The notes under the pieces: model-generated
Seen by the model: only the letters and a program-made list of their open reading frames with translations
Told to the model about the DNA's origin: nothing
The model's database searches: none
Position numbers and translations under genes: made by a program
Part shown: piece after piece, positions 24,086-33,463 of the stretch
How positions within the stretch are numbered: the stretch's first letter is position 1
Layout: each line of letters opens with the position of its first letter
From: Piscinibacter sp943370595
Lineage (GTDB): Bacteria; Pseudomonadota; Gammaproteobacteria; Burkholderiales; Burkholderiaceae_C
Direction of reading: 5' to 3'
NCBI GenBank assembly: GCA_943370595.1
Contig: CALRRO020000003.1
Location: 186,001-250,000 of the forward strand
Length of the DNA: 64,000 bases

Positions 24086-25393
24086 ATGGCAGCTGAGAAG
24101 TTCGATGCGATCGTGGTCGGCGCCGGGCCCTCGGGCAACACCGCCGCGTACACGATGGCCAAGGCGGGGCTGAAGGTGCTGCAGATCGAGCGCGGTGAGT
24201 ACCCGGGCAGCAAGAACGTGCAGGGCGCGATCCTCTACGCCGACGCGCTGGAGAAGGTCATCCCCGACTTCCGTGACGACGCACCGCTGGAGCGCCACGT
24301 CATCGAGCAGCGCATCTGGGTGCTCGACGACAACAGCTTCGTCGGCACCCACTACCGCAGCGACGACTACAACAAGCCGCCCTACAACCGCTACACCATC
24401 ATCCGCGCGCAGTTCGACAAGTGGTTCAGTTCGAAGGTGCGCGAGGCCGGCGCGCTGCTGATCTGCGAGACCACGGTGGAGGAGCTGCTGATGGACGGCG
24501 AGCGCTGCATCGGCGTGCGCTGCGACCGCCAGGGCGGCGAGGTGCATGCCGACGTGGTGATCCTGGCCGACGGCGTCAACAGCACGCTGGCACGCAAGGC
24601 CGGCTTCCACGGCGAGTTGAAGGCAGGCAACGTGGCGCTGGCGGTCAAGGAGATCCTCTTCATGCCGGAGGAGGTGATCCAGCAGCGCTTCAACATCAAG
24701 GAAGAGGAAGGCGTGGTCATCGAGATGATGGGCACGGTCACCGAGGGCATGGTGGGCACCGGCTTCCTCTACACGAACAAGGATTCGCTGACCATCGGCG
24801 TGGGCTGCATGCTCAGCGACTTCAAGGCCAACCCGCTGAAGACCACGCCCTATGCGCTGCTCGAGAAGCTGAAGAAGCACCCGAGCATCGCGCCGCTGAT
24901 CGAGGGCGGCGAGATGAAGGAGTACTGCGCGCACCTGATCCCCGAGGGCGGTTTCCATGCCGTGCCGCAGGTGTACGGCGAGGGCTGGATGATCGTCGGC
25001 GACTCCGGCGGCTTCGTCAACGCGGCGCACCGCGAGGGCAGCAATCTCGCCATGACCACCGGGCGGCTGGCCGCCGAGACGGTGATCGCCGCCAAGGCGG
25101 CCGGGCAGCCGATGACAGCGAAGACGCTGAAGGCCTACAAGGCGAGGCTGGACGACAGCTTCGTGATGAAGGACCTGCACAAGTACCGCGAGCTGCCGCA
25201 GGTGCTGCACGCGAGCCCGCAATTCTTCACCACCTACCCGGCGCTGGTCAGCCGTGCGGCCAAGACCTTCTTCACCGTCGACGGCGTCGACAAGAAGACC
25301 AAGCAGCGCGAGATCCTCGGCAGCTTCAAGTCGGCTCGCCGCTGGCGAGGCCTGGTCAACGACGCGTTCAACCTGTGGAGGGCCTTCCGATGA
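24086..25393 (+). CDS. fixC: FixC, ETF-quinone oxidoreductase-like flavoprotein
   Basis: A 435-residue FAD protein with the dinucleotide motif IVVGAGPSGNTAAYTMAKAG near residue 8. It also has VILADGVNSTLARKAGF and the GDSGGFVNAAHREGSNLAMTTGRLAAE segment of the geranylgeranyl-reductase/ETF-QO family. It transfers electrons to the quinone pool as the exergonic arm of bifurcation. The ATG at 24086 follows AAGGAGCACGAC. It overlaps fixX (ATGA). Confidence 0.95.
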   Translation: MAAEKFDAIVVGAGPSGNTAAYTMAKAGLKVLQIERGEYPGSKNVQGAILYADALEKVIPDFRDDAPLERHVIEQRIWVLDDNSFVGTHYRSDDYNKPPYNRYTIIRAQFDKWFSSKVREAGALLICETTVEELLMDGERCIGVRCDRQGGEVHADVVILADGVNSTLARKAGFHGELKAGNVALAVKEILFMPEEVIQQRFNIKEEEGVVIEMMGTVTEGMVGTGFLYTNKDSLTIGVGCMLSDFKANPLKTTPYALLEKLKKHPSIAPLIEGGEMKEYCAHLIPEGGFHAVPQVYGEGWMIVGDSGGFVNAAHREGSNLAMTTGRLAAETVIAAKAAGQPMTAKTLKAYKARLDDSFVMKDLHKYRELPQVLHASPQFFTTYPALVSRAAKTFFTVDGVDKKTKQREILGSFKSARRWRGLVNDAFNLWRAFR

Positions 25394-25683
25394 TTGCCGT
25401 GAACGTCGAAGAGAAACTCTTCCAGAACCGCTACAAGGTCGACCATGGCCGGCCGCACATCCAGATCAAGGATGCGGACATCTGCAAGAACACCTGCGAG
25501 ACGCAGGCCTGCACCTACATCTGCCCGGCCTCCTGCTACAAGGCCGAGGGCAACCGCGCGGTGACGCTGATCACCGACGGCTGCCTGGAGTGCGGCAGCT
25601 GTCGGGTGATCTGCACCGAGCACACCAACGTGGCCTGGGAGTACCCCCGCGGCGGCCACGGCATCCTGTTCAAGTTCGGATGA
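25390..25683 (+). CDS. fixX: FixX, ferredoxin-like subunit
   Basis: A 97-residue ferredoxin-like protein with cysteines in CKNTCETQACTYICPASCY and CLECGSCRVICTEH; the second set binds a [4Fe-4S] cluster. The GGHGILFKFG end is invariant in FixX. It docks on FixC and passes electrons to the quinone. It overlaps fixC at the start and the ferritin-like gene at the end, four bases each, so the four genes are tightly coupled. Confidence 0.95.
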   Translation: MIAVNVEEKLFQNRYKVDHGRPHIQIKDADICKNTCETQACTYICPASCYKAEGNRAVTLITDGCLECGSCRVICTEHTNVAWEYPRGGHGILFKFG

Positions 25684-26135
25684 ACAGCGTCGAATTCTTT
25701 CTCGCCCACGCGGTGCAACTCGAGCGCGACGCGGCGCGTCGCTACGAGGAGCTGGCCGCGGCCATGGGCACCGAGGGCAACCGCGAGCTGGGCGTGTTCT
25801 TCACGCGCATGGCGCACTACTCGCGGCTGCATCTGGCCGACGCGATGGCGCGTGGTGGCTTCCGCAAACTGCCGCCGCTGGCACCGCACGAGTACGAGTG
25901 GCCCGAAGGCACCTCGCCAGAGACGGCCGGATGGGCCGGCGTCGATGCCCAGATGGGTGCGCGCGATGCACTTCAACTGGCACTCGAGGGCGAGCGGCGC
26001 GGCCACGCGTACTACGCCGGCATCGCCGCGACCAGTGCCGACGCCGAGCTGCGCGGCATCGCGAGCCAGTTCGCCGACGAGGAAGCCGAGCACGTGGGCG
26101 AGCTGGAGAAACTGCTCGCCGCCTGCCCGGTTTGA
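25680..26135 (+). CDS. Ferritin-like/rubrerythrin-family protein of the fix operon
   Basis: A 151-residue four-helix protein of the ferritin/rubrerythrin superfamily without a rubredoxin domain. Helix 1 has QLERDAARRYEELAAAM, helix 3 has ALEGERRGHAYY, and helix 4 has the ExxH motif in ADEEAEHVGELEKL. In helix 2 the expected ExxH reads RMAH, so one iron-ligand glutamate may be missing. It overlaps the fixX stop, placing it in the nif/fix operon. Protection of nitrogenase from peroxide or iron storage is a reasonable guess; no function is proven from sequence. Confidence 0.8.
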   Translation: MNSVEFFLAHAVQLERDAARRYEELAAAMGTEGNRELGVFFTRMAHYSRLHLADAMARGGFRKLPPLAPHEYEWPEGTSPETAGWAGVDAQMGARDALQLALEGERRGHAYYAGIAATSADAELRGIASQFADEEAEHVGELEKLLAACPV

Positions 26136-26145
26136 CCTGCGTCAA
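26132..26145. promoter_or_regulatory. FNR/Anr-type palindrome upstream of nifA
   Basis: TTGACCTGCGTCAA is a perfect TTGAC-N4-GTCAA palindrome, one substitution per half from the FNR consensus TTGAT-N4-ATCAA. It overlaps the preceding stop codon and lies about 105 bases before nifA, which suggests oxygen control of nifA transcription. Confidence 0.6.
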
Positions 26146-26190
26146 GCGCAGACTTTTCGTCACGTTGTCCCCCGGGCGCCGGCCCGCTTC

Positions 26191-26206
26191 CGGCTTGCTT
26201 CTTGCA
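26191..26206 (+). promoter_or_regulatory. Possible weak sigma-54 promoter of nifA
   Basis: CGGCTTGCTTCTTGCA has a perfect -12 TTGCA and correct 10-base GG-GC spacing, but the -24 box (CGGCTT) differs from TGGCAC at three positions. It would start transcription near 26217, ahead of the AAGGAGGTG ribosome site of nifA. Confidence 0.35.
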
Positions 26207-26250
26207 CGCAATTTCCGCAGGAACTGCCGCAGGCTCCAAGGAGGTGCGTG

Positions 26251-27960
<1,710 letters not shown>

Positions 27961-28031
27961 GCGCGGCGATCGACCCATAATCGCTCGCCACGAGCGGCGC
28001 CGGGCAGCAGGCGCGCCGCGGGGAGGAGCGA

Positions 28032-28469
28032 ATGATCGAGACGGCCGAGGCCGCGGCTGCCGCGGCACAGGATCCCGCCCGGCGCACGTTCGCAAGACAC
28101 CATGCGTTCGTCGTCGGCATCGATGCCTACGCGAACGGCATCGCGTCGCTGTGCACCGCCGTGGCAGACGCCCGCCGCCTGAGCGAAGTGCTGGCGCGGC
28201 AGCACCACTTCACCGTGCACCCGCCGCTGCTCGACGAAGGCGCCAGCGGCGCCGGGCTGCGCGAACTGCTCGGCACGACGATGAAGCAGGCGGTCAGCCC
28301 CGACGACCGCGTGCGCTTCTACTTCGCCGGCCACGGCATCGCGGTCAGCATCATCCGCGTCGGCGCCGGGCGCGCCAAGGTGCCGGCCGCGCGGCAGGCG
28401 GCCTGCCGCCACCTGAACTGCTTCGTCTCCGCGGCTGGCGAACAGGCGCTGAAAACGGTCGCCTGGTAG
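28032..28469 (+). pseudogene. Truncated caspase-like (peptidase C14) fragment
   Basis: The 145-residue frame begins like a bacterial metacaspase: HHAFVVGIDAYANG, CTAVADARRLSEVLARQHHF, then DDRVRFYFAGHGIA with the catalytic His. The homologous region stops there. The part that should hold the catalytic Cys is absent and replaced by about 40 unrelated residues, apparently read in another frame. A functional protease of this family needs both residues and usually carries a large C-terminal sensor domain. I read it as a decayed remnant; a non-catalytic caspase-fold protein is the alternative. Confidence 0.6.
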
Positions 28470-28526
28470 ACCGGCCCCGCGACGAGCCACACCCCTCACC
28501 TCGACACCACCACGGAGAGCAGCACC

Positions 28527-29384
28527 ATGGCAACGAAGGCAGCGGCAAAGAAGGCACCTGCAAAGAAGGCGCCGGCGAAGAAGTCAGCCCCGAAAGTGGT
28601 TGCCAAGAAGGCGACCCCGGCGAAGGCGCCGGCCCGCAAGTCGCCGGCAAAGACGGTCGCGCGCGCGACGCCCGCCGGTCTGGGCTACGACCCCGCACGT
28701 CAGCTCGACAAGCTCTCTGCGGCGAAGGAGTTCATCAGCCGCAGTGCCCATGGCGGCGTGGACGTTCAGGCCGTGCTCGGCGAGTTCTTCGCCATGCGCC
28801 GCGACGAGCCGCTGACCGAGGAGCGCATGGCGGAGGCGGCCGGTGAACTCGGCGTCGAGGTCGCCGCACTGAAGGCCATCGCGAAGGTCGAGTCCGGCGG
28901 TGCGGGCTTCGATGCCCAGGGGCGGCCGAAGATCCTCTACGAGCGGCAGGTCTTCGCACGCTGCTGCGTGCCGAAGGGCCGGTTCAATGGCACGCATGAG
29001 CACATCTCGGCGCCCACCGGCTACGGCCGCGGCAACTACGGCAGCGCAGACTCGCAGTGGACCAAGCTGGCCAGCGCCTACCAGCTCGACCCCGAAGCCG
29101 CGCTGAAGGCCTGCTCGTGGGGCACCTTCCAGATCCTCGGCGAGAACCACAAGAGCAGCGGCTTCCCCGACGTTCGTTCGTTCGTGGCCGAGATGTTCTC
29201 GTCGCCGGCCGGTCACCTGCGGGCGCTGGTGCGATTCATCCGCGCCAACCCGCTGATCCACAACGGGCTGAAGAATCTGAAGTGGGAAGACGTCGCCCGC
29301 GGCTACAACGGCCCGGGCTACAAGGAGTTCAGCTACGACACCAAGATGGCCAAGGCCTACGCGGAGTTCTCCGGCAAGGGCTGA
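28527..29384 (+). CDS. N-acetylmuramidase-domain protein with histone-H1-like tail
   Basis: A 285-residue protein. Residues 1-48 are Lys/Ala/Pro-rich (repeats of AKKAPAKK), resembling histone H1 or AlgP tails. Residues about 90-280 match the N-acetylmuramidase domain (PF11860) found in phage endolysins. The putative catalytic Glu lies in AIAKVESGGAGFD, followed by GRPKILYERQVFAR, SWGTFQILGENHKSSGF and ARGYNGPGYKE. There is no signal peptide or transmembrane segment. The basic tail could bind DNA, lipopolysaccharide or teichoic polymers. No holin or other phage gene is adjacent. Confidence 0.75.
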   Translation: MATKAAAKKAPAKKAPAKKSAPKVVAKKATPAKAPARKSPAKTVARATPAGLGYDPARQLDKLSAAKEFISRSAHGGVDVQAVLGEFFAMRRDEPLTEERMAEAAGELGVEVAALKAIAKVESGGAGFDAQGRPKILYERQVFARCCVPKGRFNGTHEHISAPTGYGRGNYGSADSQWTKLASAYQLDPEAALKACSWGTFQILGENHKSSGFPDVRSFVAEMFSSPAGHLRALVRFIRANPLIHNGLKNLKWEDVARGYNGPGYKEFSYDTKMAKAYAEFSGKG

Positions 29385-29394
29385 AGCCGCTCGC

Positions 29395-29652
29395 TCAGCC
29401 GCCGCTGAGCGCCAGCACGATGGCGACGAAGTCGTCCGGGCCCAGCGCCAGGGCGAGGTCGCGCACGTTGCGGCCGTTGACGAACACGCGCATGTTCGGC
29501 CGCAATTGCGCCTGCTCGTCGACGACGCGGAAGCGCAGCCCCGGGTACTGGCGGTCGAGGTCGTCGAACAGCGCGGCCAGCGTGCCGCCCTCGGCCTCGA
29601 CATGGCTCTGCCCGGTGTAGGAGCGCAGCGCGCCCGGCACCAGCACCTTCAT
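29395..29652 (-). CDS. MoaD/ThiS-type ubiquitin-like protein
   Basis: An 85-residue beta-grasp protein ending in LALSGG. The C-terminal Gly-Gly is the site that is adenylated and thiocarboxylated in sulfur carriers. MKVLVPGALRSYTGQ and PNMRVFVNGRNVRDL fit the MoaD/ThiS fold. No MoaE, MoeB or ThiF gene lies nearby, so the activating enzyme would be elsewhere. The start overlaps the stop of the beta-propeller gene (ATGA), so the pair is translationally coupled. Confidence 0.8.
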   Translation of the reverse strand: MKVLVPGALRSYTGQSHVEAEGGTLAALFDDLDRQYPGLRFRVVDEQAQLRPNMRVFVNGRNVRDLALALGPDDFVAIVLALSGG

Positions 29653-30788
29653 GGCAGCGTCGCGACCTCGACCGCGTAGATCTCCGGCAGGTGGCGGGCG
29701 ATGTTCTCCCAGCGTGCGCCGCCGTCGTGGCCGATCCACAGCTCGCCGCTGGTGGTGCCCAGGTACAGCGCCGGCTCGGGCTGCGCATCGACCGTCATCG
29801 CCTGGCGCTTGATCGTCCACCAGGCCTGGTCAGCGGGCAGGCCCTGGTCCAGGCGCTGCCAGCTCTCGCCGCCGTTGCGCGTCACGTAGGCAGCCGGGCG
29901 GCCGGCCGGGGCGGTGCGTGGCCAGACGTCGGTGCCGTCCATCGGGAACACCCAGGCGGCGTCGGCATCGTGCGGGTGCACGACCATCGGGAAGCCGATG
30001 TCGCCCACGGCTGCCGGCATGGCGCGGCCGATGCGCCGCCAGGTGCGGCCCGGCCGGTCGAGCCGGTAGATGCCGCAGTGGTTCTGCTGGTAGAGGCGGT
30101 CCGGGTGGCTCGGGCACAGGCGCACGCAGTGGGGGTCATGGAAGGTGACCGTGGCCGCGTCGAGGCCCTCGACCACCTCCATGCCGTCGATCAGCGGCGT
30201 CCAGTGGCGGCCACCGTCGCGCGACTCGTGCACGCCGCCGCCGGACATGCCGAACAGCAGGTGCTGCGCATCGCGCGGGTCGACGATCAGCGAGTGCAGC
30301 TTCGGGCCGTCTGGCGTGCCGTCCTGCGGCGTGCCCATCCACTCGCGGAACTGCGGGTCGTCGTTGACGCCGGGCAGCGGGGTCCAGCTGACGCCGCCGT
30401 CCTCGGAGCGGAACAGGCCCTGCGGCGAGGTGCCGGCGTACCAGGTGTCACGCTCGGCGGCGTGGCCGGGCGTGAGCCAGAAGGTGTGGTCCACCGTGCG
30501 TGCCGGCAGCCCGTTCGTCGGCGCGGCGAAGGCGGGCGGCTGCTTGGCCTCCTTCCACGCGCGGCCGAAGTCGGTCGAGCGGAACACCGTCGGCCCCAGG
30601 TGGCCGGTGCGGGCCGCGGCCAGCAGCGTGCGGCCGTCGCGCGGGTCGAGCTGCAGGTGGCTGACGGTGTGGCCGAGGAAGTGCGGGCCGTCGACCGTCC
30701 AGCGGTCGCGTCGGGCATCGCCGTGCAGCAGCCAGGCGCCCTTGCGGGTGGCCACCATCAGCAGCAGGCGGGTCGGCGTCGGGTTCAT
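29649..30788 (-). CDS. BNR/Asp-box beta-propeller protein
   Basis: A 379-residue cytoplasmic propeller with no signal peptide. Asp-box repeats include STDFGRAWKEA, SEDGGVSWTPL, SRDGGRHWTPL and TRNGGESWQRL. Charged conserved segments such as FHDPHCVRLCPSHPDRLYQQNHCGIYR are present. The family is often annotated exo-alpha-sialidase, but the enzyme activity is not supported by visible catalytic residues. The start at 30788 gives MNPTPTRLLLMVATRKG, typical for this group, with GGAGGAC upstream. It is coupled to the MoaD-like gene. Confidence 0.82.
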   Translation of the reverse strand: MNPTPTRLLLMVATRKGAWLLHGDARRDRWTVDGPHFLGHTVSHLQLDPRDGRTLLAAARTGHLGPTVFRSTDFGRAWKEAKQPPAFAAPTNGLPARTVDHTFWLTPGHAAERDTWYAGTSPQGLFRSEDGGVSWTPLPGVNDDPQFREWMGTPQDGTPDGPKLHSLIVDPRDAQHLLFGMSGGGVHESRDGGRHWTPLIDGMEVVEGLDAATVTFHDPHCVRLCPSHPDRLYQQNHCGIYRLDRPGRTWRRIGRAMPAAVGDIGFPMVVHPHDADAAWVFPMDGTDVWPRTAPAGRPAAYVTRNGGESWQRLDQGLPADQAWWTIKRQAMTVDAQPEPALYLGTTSGELWIGHDGGARWENIARHLPEIYAVEVATLP

Positions 30789-30922
30789 CGAGAGTCCTCC
30801 GGAAAGGCTGCCTCCGTGCAGCGCGGTGGAGCGACGGTCCCGCTCCACCACCGCGACGAACGGACCGCTGCGGATTCGACACCCGGCCGGCGAACTTGCC
30901 AAGCCCCGGGGCCGTCCTGTGC

Positions 30923-32323
30923 CTAGCCCTTGGCCGCCGCCTCGCTGCGCAGCCGCGCCGTCAGCGCATACCAGTCGATGCGCCGCGTCACCACCATCAC
31001 CGCGGCGATCACGCCGAACAGCAGCACCGCGCCGAGCACCAGCGCCGACTGCTCGCTGCGCAGCAGCAGGTACAGCAGCCCGTAGAGCGCCCCGATGCCG
31101 CCGGCGAGGGCCGCTCCGGCGCGCCAGCCGCCGAGCACGTGCGTGCCGTAGTAGCCCAGCAGCAGTGTGCAGGCACTGGCGGCAGCGGCGTAGGCGATGC
31201 CGAAGTCGACATGCTCGCTCAGGCTGACCAGCAGCAGGAAGAACGAGGCCAGCGCACTGCCGACCAGCGCGTACTGCACCGGGTGAACACGCAGCTGCCG
31301 CATCACTTCCACCAGGCCGACGGCGACGAAGGTCAGCACGATGAACAGCAGGCCGTACTTGGTGGCCCTGTCGCTCAGCACGTAGGTGCTGACCGGGTCG
31401 ATGAAGGCCACGCCGAAGCGCTCGATGCAGGGCAGCGTGTGGTTCGGGGTGGCCATCGGCAGCAGCGCCGCCGTGTCGCCCGCGGTGCACAGGCCGTGCC
31501 CGGCCAGCAGTTCCGGCCCGCTGCGGCTGGCCAGTGCGCTCAGCCGCCACTCGGCCTCGAAGCCCTGGGCCGTGACGCTGCGCTGCGCCGGCAGGAAGCG
31601 GCCGTTGAACGACGGGTGCGGCCAGTCGGAGCTCAGCCGGAAGCTCGACTGCTCGCCGATCGGCGCGAACGAGAGGTCTTCGGTGCCGACCAGGTCGAGG
31701 CCGATCGTCGCGTTCAGCGTCGCGCTGGCTGACAACGTGCGCCCCGCCAGCCAGCTCGCCTGGAAGCCACGTGGCACCTGCGCCGAGGGCGTGCCGGGTC
31801 GCACCGCGGCCTCGCTGCCGGCCAGCGTGACCGTGGCGCTGCGGATGCCGCGCGGGTCGGCCACCGCCACCCACAGCACCGGGTCGGCACAGCTTTGCTG
31901 CACCCCGGCCTTCGGCGCGGCCGGCTGCAGCGCCTGCAGGTCGGTCCAGTCGGCCTGCAGCGTCGCCTTCACCGCATAGCCGTTGATGCGGAAGATGCCG
32001 CGGGTGCGCGGCTCGATGCGCGAGCTTGCGTCCACCGACAGGCGCTGCGGCAGCGCGGCGAGCACGAACTCGCGCTGCTGGTCGACCGTCTGGCGATCTT
32101 TGCCCTCGCCGGTCTCCACGGTCCAGCGCTCGGTGCACTGGCGCTGCAGCACCGGGCCGGCCAGCGTCTGCGCGCCGGCCAGGCTGTCGGCGATGCCGCG
32201 CTGCGCCTCGCGCAACCGGCCCTCGCGCTCGGCCACCACGTCGGCTACCAGGGCCAGCGCCCACAGCAGCCCCAGCATCACGCCGGCCAGCGCCAGCCCC
32301 TTGCCGATGATCGGAAATCGCAT
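30923..32323 (-). CDS. creD: CreD-family inner-membrane protein
   Basis: A 466-residue protein of the CreD/CET family (PF06123). There is one N-terminal transmembrane segment, a large periplasmic domain (about 30-335), then about five membrane segments from GLLFIVLTFVAVGLVEVMR to the end. The conserved transition FGVAFIDPVSTYVLSDRATKYGLLFIVLTF is clear. CreD is induced by CreBC-type systems and linked to envelope stress and beta-lactam tolerance. A cre-tag repeat lies upstream. No creBC genes are adjacent. Confidence 0.92.
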   Translation of the reverse strand: MRFPIIGKGLALAGVMLGLLWALALVADVVAEREGRLREAQRGIADSLAGAQTLAGPVLQRQCTERWTVETGEGKDRQTVDQQREFVLAALPQRLSVDASSRIEPRTRGIFRINGYAVKATLQADWTDLQALQPAAPKAGVQQSCADPVLWVAVADPRGIRSATVTLAGSEAAVRPGTPSAQVPRGFQASWLAGRTLSASATLNATIGLDLVGTEDLSFAPIGEQSSFRLSSDWPHPSFNGRFLPAQRSVTAQGFEAEWRLSALASRSGPELLAGHGLCTAGDTAALLPMATPNHTLPCIERFGVAFIDPVSTYVLSDRATKYGLLFIVLTFVAVGLVEVMRQLRVHPVQYALVGSALASFFLLLVSLSEHVDFGIAYAAAASACTLLLGYYGTHVLGGWRAGAALAGGIGALYGLLYLLLRSEQSALVLGAVLLFGVIAAVMVVTRRIDWYALTARLRSEAAAKG

Positions 32324-32371
32324 GCCCTCTCCCTTCGCATCCTGTGGTCGGAAGCCGCGGACTGTGGCGGC

Positions 32372-32412
32372 GTGAGGCGAAGCGGGCGTGAAGGCCGTGA
32401 AGTCCGTGTGAA
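32372..32412 (-). promoter_or_regulatory. cre-tag-like direct repeats upstream of creD
   Basis: On the bottom strand, TTCACACGGACTTCAC (32397-32412) is an exact cre tag TTCAC-N6-TTCAC. A further TTCAC lies at 32388-32392 and CTTCGCCTCAC at 32372-32382. The same 11-mer occurs before the DegP-type gene and the two-component operon. Confidence 0.65.
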
Positions 32413-32431
32413 GCCCGGGTCGAACCGGCTG

Positions 32432-32473
32432 ACGCCGGGTCAGAGCGGGTCGCCCCGGGTCACACCGGGGTCA
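32432..32473. repeat. Short decamer repeat (CCGGGTCA-like)
   Basis: Four imperfect 10-base copies of a CCGGGTC-containing unit lie in tandem between creD and the TauD-family gene. Function unknown; a transcription end or protein-binding region is possible. Confidence 0.45.
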
Positions 32474-32482
32474 GACACCCCG

Positions 32483-33373
32483 TCAGAACGGAACGTCGCC
32501 CTCGATGGTGGTGCGGTTCAGGCGCCGGCGCAGGTGGTCGGGGCAGCCGGCGGCCAGGTGCATCAGCGAGCGGTTGTCCCAGAACACCATGTCGTGCGGC
32601 TGCCAGCGGTGGCGATAGATGTGCTCGGGCCGCACGCTGTGCGCGAACAGCTGCGCGAGCAGCGCGGCGCTCTCGGCCTCGGGCAGGCCGACGATGCGCG
32701 TCGTGAAGTGCTCGCTCACGAACAGCGCCTTGCGCCCGGTCTCCGGGTGCGTGCGCACCACCGGGTGGAGCTGCGGCTTCACGCTGGCGATCTGCTCAGC
32801 GCTCAGCGGCGGCCGCCACGGGCTGCGCGCACGCAGCTCCTCGTACTTGCACAGGTAGGAGTGCTCGGCCTTCCGTCCGTCGACCGCATGGCGCAGCGCT
32901 GCCGGCAGCGTGTCGAAGGCGAGGTGCATGTTGGCGAACAGCGTGTCGCCGCCTTCTTCGGGCAGCTCCTGCGCGTGCAGCATCGAGCCGAGGCTGGGCC
33001 GGTCGACGTAGGAAAGATCCGAGTGCCAGTAGTGGCCGGCGTCGCCCAGGCCGATCGGCTTGCCGTTCTCGACGATGTTCGACACCACCAGGATCTCCGG
33101 GTGGCCCGGCAGCGCGAACTGGTGCAGCACGTGGATCTGCAGCGGCCCGAAGCGGCGGCTGAAGGCGATCTGCTGCGCCGGCGTGATGCGTGCATCTCGA
33201 AACACCAGCACGTGGTGATCGAGGTGGGCGCGGTGCACCTGCCGGAAAGTGTCGTCGGGCAGCGGCTGCGACAGGTCCAGGCCGACCACTTCCGCCCCCA
33301 GCGGCGCGTCGAACGCGTGCACCGCCCAGGCGGTTGCCGCGTTGGAGGGGGCGGTGAACGTCGAATATCGCAT
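32483..33373 (-). CDS. TauD/TfdA-family Fe(II)/2-oxoglutarate dioxygenase
   Basis: A 296-residue non-heme iron dioxygenase. The facial triad begins with HYWHSDLSY (His-x-Asp), the distal His is in DMVFWDNRSLMHLAAG, and the 2-oxoglutarate Arg is in DHLRRRLNRTT. FDAPLGAEVVGLDLSQPLPDD at the N-terminus is typical of taurine or aryloxyalkanoate dioxygenases. The substrate cannot be assigned; taurine or another sulfonate is a common guess. GAGGAA precedes the ATG at 33373. It is divergent from the amidotransferase gene across 90 bases. Confidence 0.9.
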   Translation of the reverse strand: MRYSTFTAPSNAATAWAVHAFDAPLGAEVVGLDLSQPLPDDTFRQVHRAHLDHHVLVFRDARITPAQQIAFSRRFGPLQIHVLHQFALPGHPEILVVSNIVENGKPIGLGDAGHYWHSDLSYVDRPSLGSMLHAQELPEEGGDTLFANMHLAFDTLPAALRHAVDGRKAEHSYLCKYEELRARSPWRPPLSAEQIASVKPQLHPVVRTHPETGRKALFVSEHFTTRIVGLPEAESAALLAQLFAHSVRPEHIYRHRWQPHDMVFWDNRSLMHLAAGCPDHLRRRLNRTTIEGDVPF

Positions 33374-33463
33374 GCTGTTCCTCGTTTCGCGCCTCGTCGG
33401 GCGGGTTTCAATTCGAGTGTGGCACGAGCTTCGCTTGCCATTCGTGCCTTCCACCGACCTGCC

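Noticed and set aside
29649..30788. Annotating the propeller as a sialidase
   Set aside because: Asp-box repeats show only the fold; no catalytic set or signal peptide is visible.
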